Shown: piece after piece, positions 12,791-14,285 of the stretch
Numbering within the stretch: position 1 is the stretch's first letter
How the letters are laid out: each line of letters begins with the position of its first letter
Assembly (NCBI GenBank): GCA_904502155.1
Contig: CAJGDV010000023.1
Coordinates: forward strand, 1 to 14,285
DNA length: 14,285 nt
Direction: 5' to 3'
Origin: an uncultured Bacilli bacterium
Lineage (GTDB): Bacteria > Bacillota_I > Bacilli_A > RF39 > UBA660
Program-made: the position numbers and the translations under genes
Notes under the pieces: model-generated
What the model was told of the DNA's origin: nothing
Databases searched by the model: none
What the model saw: the letters and a program-made list of their open reading frames with translations, nothing else

Positions 12791-13388
12791 AGAATTTAAT
12801 GATTATGAATTAATATCACATATTAGAGATAATATTGAAGAAGCAAATGAAATTTTGTTTGAAAAATATAAACCATTGATCGAAAACAATGCAAGAAAAT
12901 TACTTAAAACAAGCAAGAAAAATGGAATAGAATTTTATGACCTTGTTCAAGAAGGTATGGTAGGATTAAATAATGCCTTAAATACCTTCGATGAAAACAA
13001 GGAAGCATCATTTTATACATATGCTAAAAAATGTATTGAAAGAAAACAACTTAGCTATGTAATAGGTAGTGAAAGAAAAAAACATAAATTATTAAATGAA
13101 TCTATATCATATAATATTAATGAAAATGACGATATTAATGATATGCCTAAGATTTTAATTGATAATAGTCAAAATCCTGAAAATATGATGCTAGATACAG
13201 AAAACAGTAATGAGCTTACTAATAAAATCAAATCATTACTTACACCATTTGAAAGAGAAGTATTTGAATTAAAAATTAATGGATTTACATATATTGAAAT
13301 ATCAGAAAAACTACATAAAGACAAAAAAGCTATTGATAATGCAATTCAAAGAATAAAAACAAAAATAAAAGATAACCTTGATTATTAG
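12780..13388 (+). CDS. sigH: Sigma-H-like RNA polymerase sigma factor
   Basis: 202 residues, close to SigH of B. subtilis (218). Region 2 is at about 24-95, with the core-binding stretch FYDLVQEGMVGLNNALNTF (52-70), SFYTYAKKCIERKQL (78-91) and a following ERKKHK basic segment. Region 4 is at about 148-196, with LTPFEREVFELKINGFTYIE and a helix-turn-helix ending in IDNAIQRIKTKIK. There is no region 1 or 3. Position after mrnC and rlmB matches the B. subtilis sigH locus, although yacP is missing here. SigH runs early sporulation and competence genes in relatives; no target is shown here. GAGGA four bases before the ATG is a close-set ribosome site. The stop lies in the terminator stem. Confidence 0.88.
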   Translation: MNYKEFNDYELISHIRDNIEEANEILFEKYKPLIENNARKLLKTSKKNGIEFYDLVQEGMVGLNNALNTFDENKEASFYTYAKKCIERKQLSYVIGSERKKHKLLNESISYNINENDDINDMPKILIDNSQNPENMMLDTENSNELTNKIKSLLTPFEREVFELKINGFTYIEISEKLHKDKKAIDNAIQRIKTKIKDNLDY

Positions 13389-13400
13389 GTTATTTTTTTT
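13372..13400 (+). terminator. Terminator of the rbgA-sigH operon
   Basis: Stem with arms ATAACCT (13372-13378) and AGGTTAT (13387-13393), an eight-base loop and T residues through 13400. The sigH TAG stop overlaps the start of the right arm. Confidence 0.8.
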
Positions 13401-13401
13401 A

Positions 13402-13407
13402 TATAAT
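13402..13407 (+). promoter_or_regulatory. Possible -10 box for the small unknown gene
   Basis: TATAAT directly after the terminator T-tract. It is only 15 bases before the ATG at 13423, so a transcript from it would begin at about the AAGGTGAT ribosome site (13412-13419). There is no TG extension or clear -35. Confidence 0.4.
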
Positions 13408-13422
13408 TATTAAGGTGATTAT

Positions 13423-13788
13423 ATGGAAGACAAAATAATAGAAAACTTAAAAAAAATAACCGACAAAGAAATTAAATTTCCAATAACAGGAAATTTAAAA
13501 ATGATAAATGCTGGTAAACTAAAACTTTTAGGTCAAAACTTACCTTGCTATTTAGGTATTACTGAAGATAGTATAGTATTGTCTATATTTAATAAAAAAG
13601 ATTTAAAAAATGAAATCTTTCAAACTGAACTTTATTTTAGTAAGATAAAAGAAATTAATGAAAAAGAAGCAACTCTTACTAAACAAAAATTACTTGAAGT
13701 AATAGGAAATGATAAAGCTTATTTTAAATTTAGTTTAAATGAAAATAATAATTTAAATGATTTTTTAGAAAAATTAAAAACTAGATAG
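13423..13788 (+). CDS. Small unrecognised cytoplasmic protein
   Basis: 121 residues with no membrane segment or signal. The first 20 residues form a charged helix (MEDKIIENLKKITDKEI). Then come several beta strands (LKMINAGKLKLLG, CYLGITEDSIVLSIF, IFQTELYFSKIKEI, KLLEVIGNDKAYFKFSL) and a closing helix (LNDFLEKLKTR). This order of strands ending in a helix resembles a bacterial PH-like or GRAM-type domain, but that is inference from the pattern only. AAGGTGAT lies three bases before the ATG, closer than usual. It is flanked by terminators and so appears monocistronic. Confidence 0.75.
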   Translation: MEDKIIENLKKITDKEIKFPITGNLKMINAGKLKLLGQNLPCYLGITEDSIVLSIFNKKDLKNEIFQTELYFSKIKEINEKEATLTKQKLLEVIGNDKAYFKFSLNENNNLNDFLEKLKTR

Positions 13789-13802
13789 GACTAGTTTTTT
13801 TT
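13776..13802 (+). terminator. Terminator after the small unknown gene
   Basis: Stem with arms AAAAACTAG (13776-13784) and CTAGTTTTT (13791-13799), a six-base loop holding the TAG stop, and T residues to 13802. Confidence 0.75.
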
Positions 13803-13814
13803 ATTATTTTATTG

Positions 13815-13820
13815 TATACT
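13815..13820 (+). promoter_or_regulatory. Probable -10 box of the right-edge surface protein gene
   Basis: TATACT after an AT-rich stretch, preceded by TTG without the standard TGn extension. The expected start near 13827 leaves a leader of about 22 bases containing AAGAGGGTG (13832-13840). Confidence 0.45.
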
Positions 13821-13848
13821 AAATATAGAATAAGAGGGTGTATAAAAA

Positions 13849-14285
13849 ATGAAATTAAATAACAAAGGAATGGCTATATCGGGAATATTATATTCTGTCT
13901 TAGTTTTATTTATTGTTTTAGTTTTTGGGATACTTTCACTTCTTGCAAGCACCAAGTTTTCTTTTGATAAATTTAGAAGTGATGTTAAAGAAAGACTTGA
14001 GTCTGCTAATTTCATGGTTGCAAATGAAGACTATATGATCATGTCTCATGCAGAATCAGGAACAGCAGGGCAATCAATTTTTAAAACCTTATATCCATCT
14101 CAGTTTAATACTATTAAATCAGTTAGTTTTATTACAAGTAGTACTATTCCTGATGATGCAATAGATGTTAAAGATATATCTAAAACAAAAAGTGGAAATA
14201 TTAAATCATATCTTTTAGCAAGAGCTGATGGAGGATACGATTTATACGCTTCATCAAATAGCCCTATATATGCGAATTATGATTC
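13849..14285 (+). CDS. BspA-like surface protein with prepilin-like N-terminus, C-terminus beyond the window
   Basis: 145 codons are seen before the edge. The N-terminus is MKLNNKG then a long hydrophobic helix (about 9-32, MAISGILYSVLVLFIVLVFG), like a type IV prepilin leader cut after the Gly. It lacks the usual Glu at position 5 of the mature protein (Gly instead). A polar helix follows (about 35-55). Then comes a domain with SVSFITSSTIPDDAIDVKDIS, GNIKSYLLARADGGYDLY and SPIYANYD. This resembles the N-terminal block (W/D-V-S, G-V-A-W, YDLYIGG, ANP) that precedes DUF285 leucine-rich repeats in BspA-family surface proteins of Bacilli and Mollicutes. If so, repeats should follow to the right. 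The RBS AGAGGGTG is eight bases before the ATG. Assignment to BspA is inference. Confidence 0.65.
   Translation, partial: MKLNNKGMAISGILYSVLVLFIVLVFGILSLLASTKFSFDKFRSDVKERLESANFMVANEDYMIMSHAESGTAGQSIFKTLYPSQFNTIKSVSFITSSTIPDDAIDVKDISKTKSGNIKSYLLARADGGYDLYASSNSPIYANYD

Noticed and set aside
13809..14015. Minus-strand 68-residue open frame
   Set aside because: Antisense to the surface protein start, and it covers that gene's promoter and ribosome site.
1..14285. Translation with TGA as Trp (Mollicutes code 4)
   Set aside because: All genes close on TAA or TAG with normal lengths, Trp is TGG and no gene contains an in-frame TGA; a sortase and wall-type surface protein also argue against a wall-less Mollicute.
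1..14285. tRNA, rRNA, CRISPR, insertion sequence or phage genes
   Set aside because: Looked for by eye; no cloverleaf-like, rRNA-like, regularly spaced repeat, transposase or integrase sequence was seen.

Overview
The window is very AT-rich, densely packed bacterial DNA with strong Shine-Dalgarno sites (AAGGAGG, AGGTGA), intrinsic hairpin-plus-T-tract terminators and Gram-positive wall machinery (class B sortase, Cna_B surface protein). The mrnC-rlmB-sigH order is that of Bacillus subtilis (minus yacP). Together these suggest a low-GC Bacilli member, perhaps one of the uncultured gut lineages near Erysipelotrichales/RF39; the genus cannot be named from sequence alone. Tryptophan is encoded by TGG. 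The 16 genes whose stop is visible use 14 TAA, 2 TAG and no TGA.

Layout. (1) 1-2215, minus strand: a class B sortase followed, with an 11-base overlap, by a large Cna_B-repeat surface protein that runs off the left edge. (2) 2378-2944, plus: lemA, divergent from the sortase and closed by a hairpin terminator. (3) 2998-6262, plus: a tight three-gene operon with a glutathionylspermidine-synthase-like ATP-grasp ligase, an unrecognised 215-residue protein, and a homospermidine-synthase-like enzyme. It looks like a polyamine synthesis and conjugation cassette and is the most interesting part of the window. (4) 6284-8317, minus: a DUF2207 membrane protein with a polyglycine tail, the usual companion of LemA, converging on the polyamine operon at a shared bidirectional terminator. 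(5) 8406-9234, plus: a low-molecular-weight tyrosine phosphatase coupled to a small membrane-anchored protein. (6) 9288-10382: an alpha/beta hydrolase and a membrane-anchored XRE regulator preceded by two adjacent perfect palindromes. (7) 10469-13388: one operon of a deoxyribosyltransferase-like protein, RbgA, Mini-RNase III, RlmB and a SigH-like sigma factor, with three consecutive genes acting on 23S rRNA or the 50S subunit. (8) 13423-13788: a small unrecognised protein. (9) 13849 to the right edge: the start of a membrane-anchored, BspA-like surface protein with a prepilin-like N-terminus.

The genome is compact. Terminator stems contain stop codons, terminator T-tracts run straight into TATAAT boxes of the next promoter, and several gene pairs overlap by exactly 11 bases. 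No intergenic gap exceeds about 165 bases. I see no tRNA, rRNA, CRISPR array, insertion sequence or integrase.
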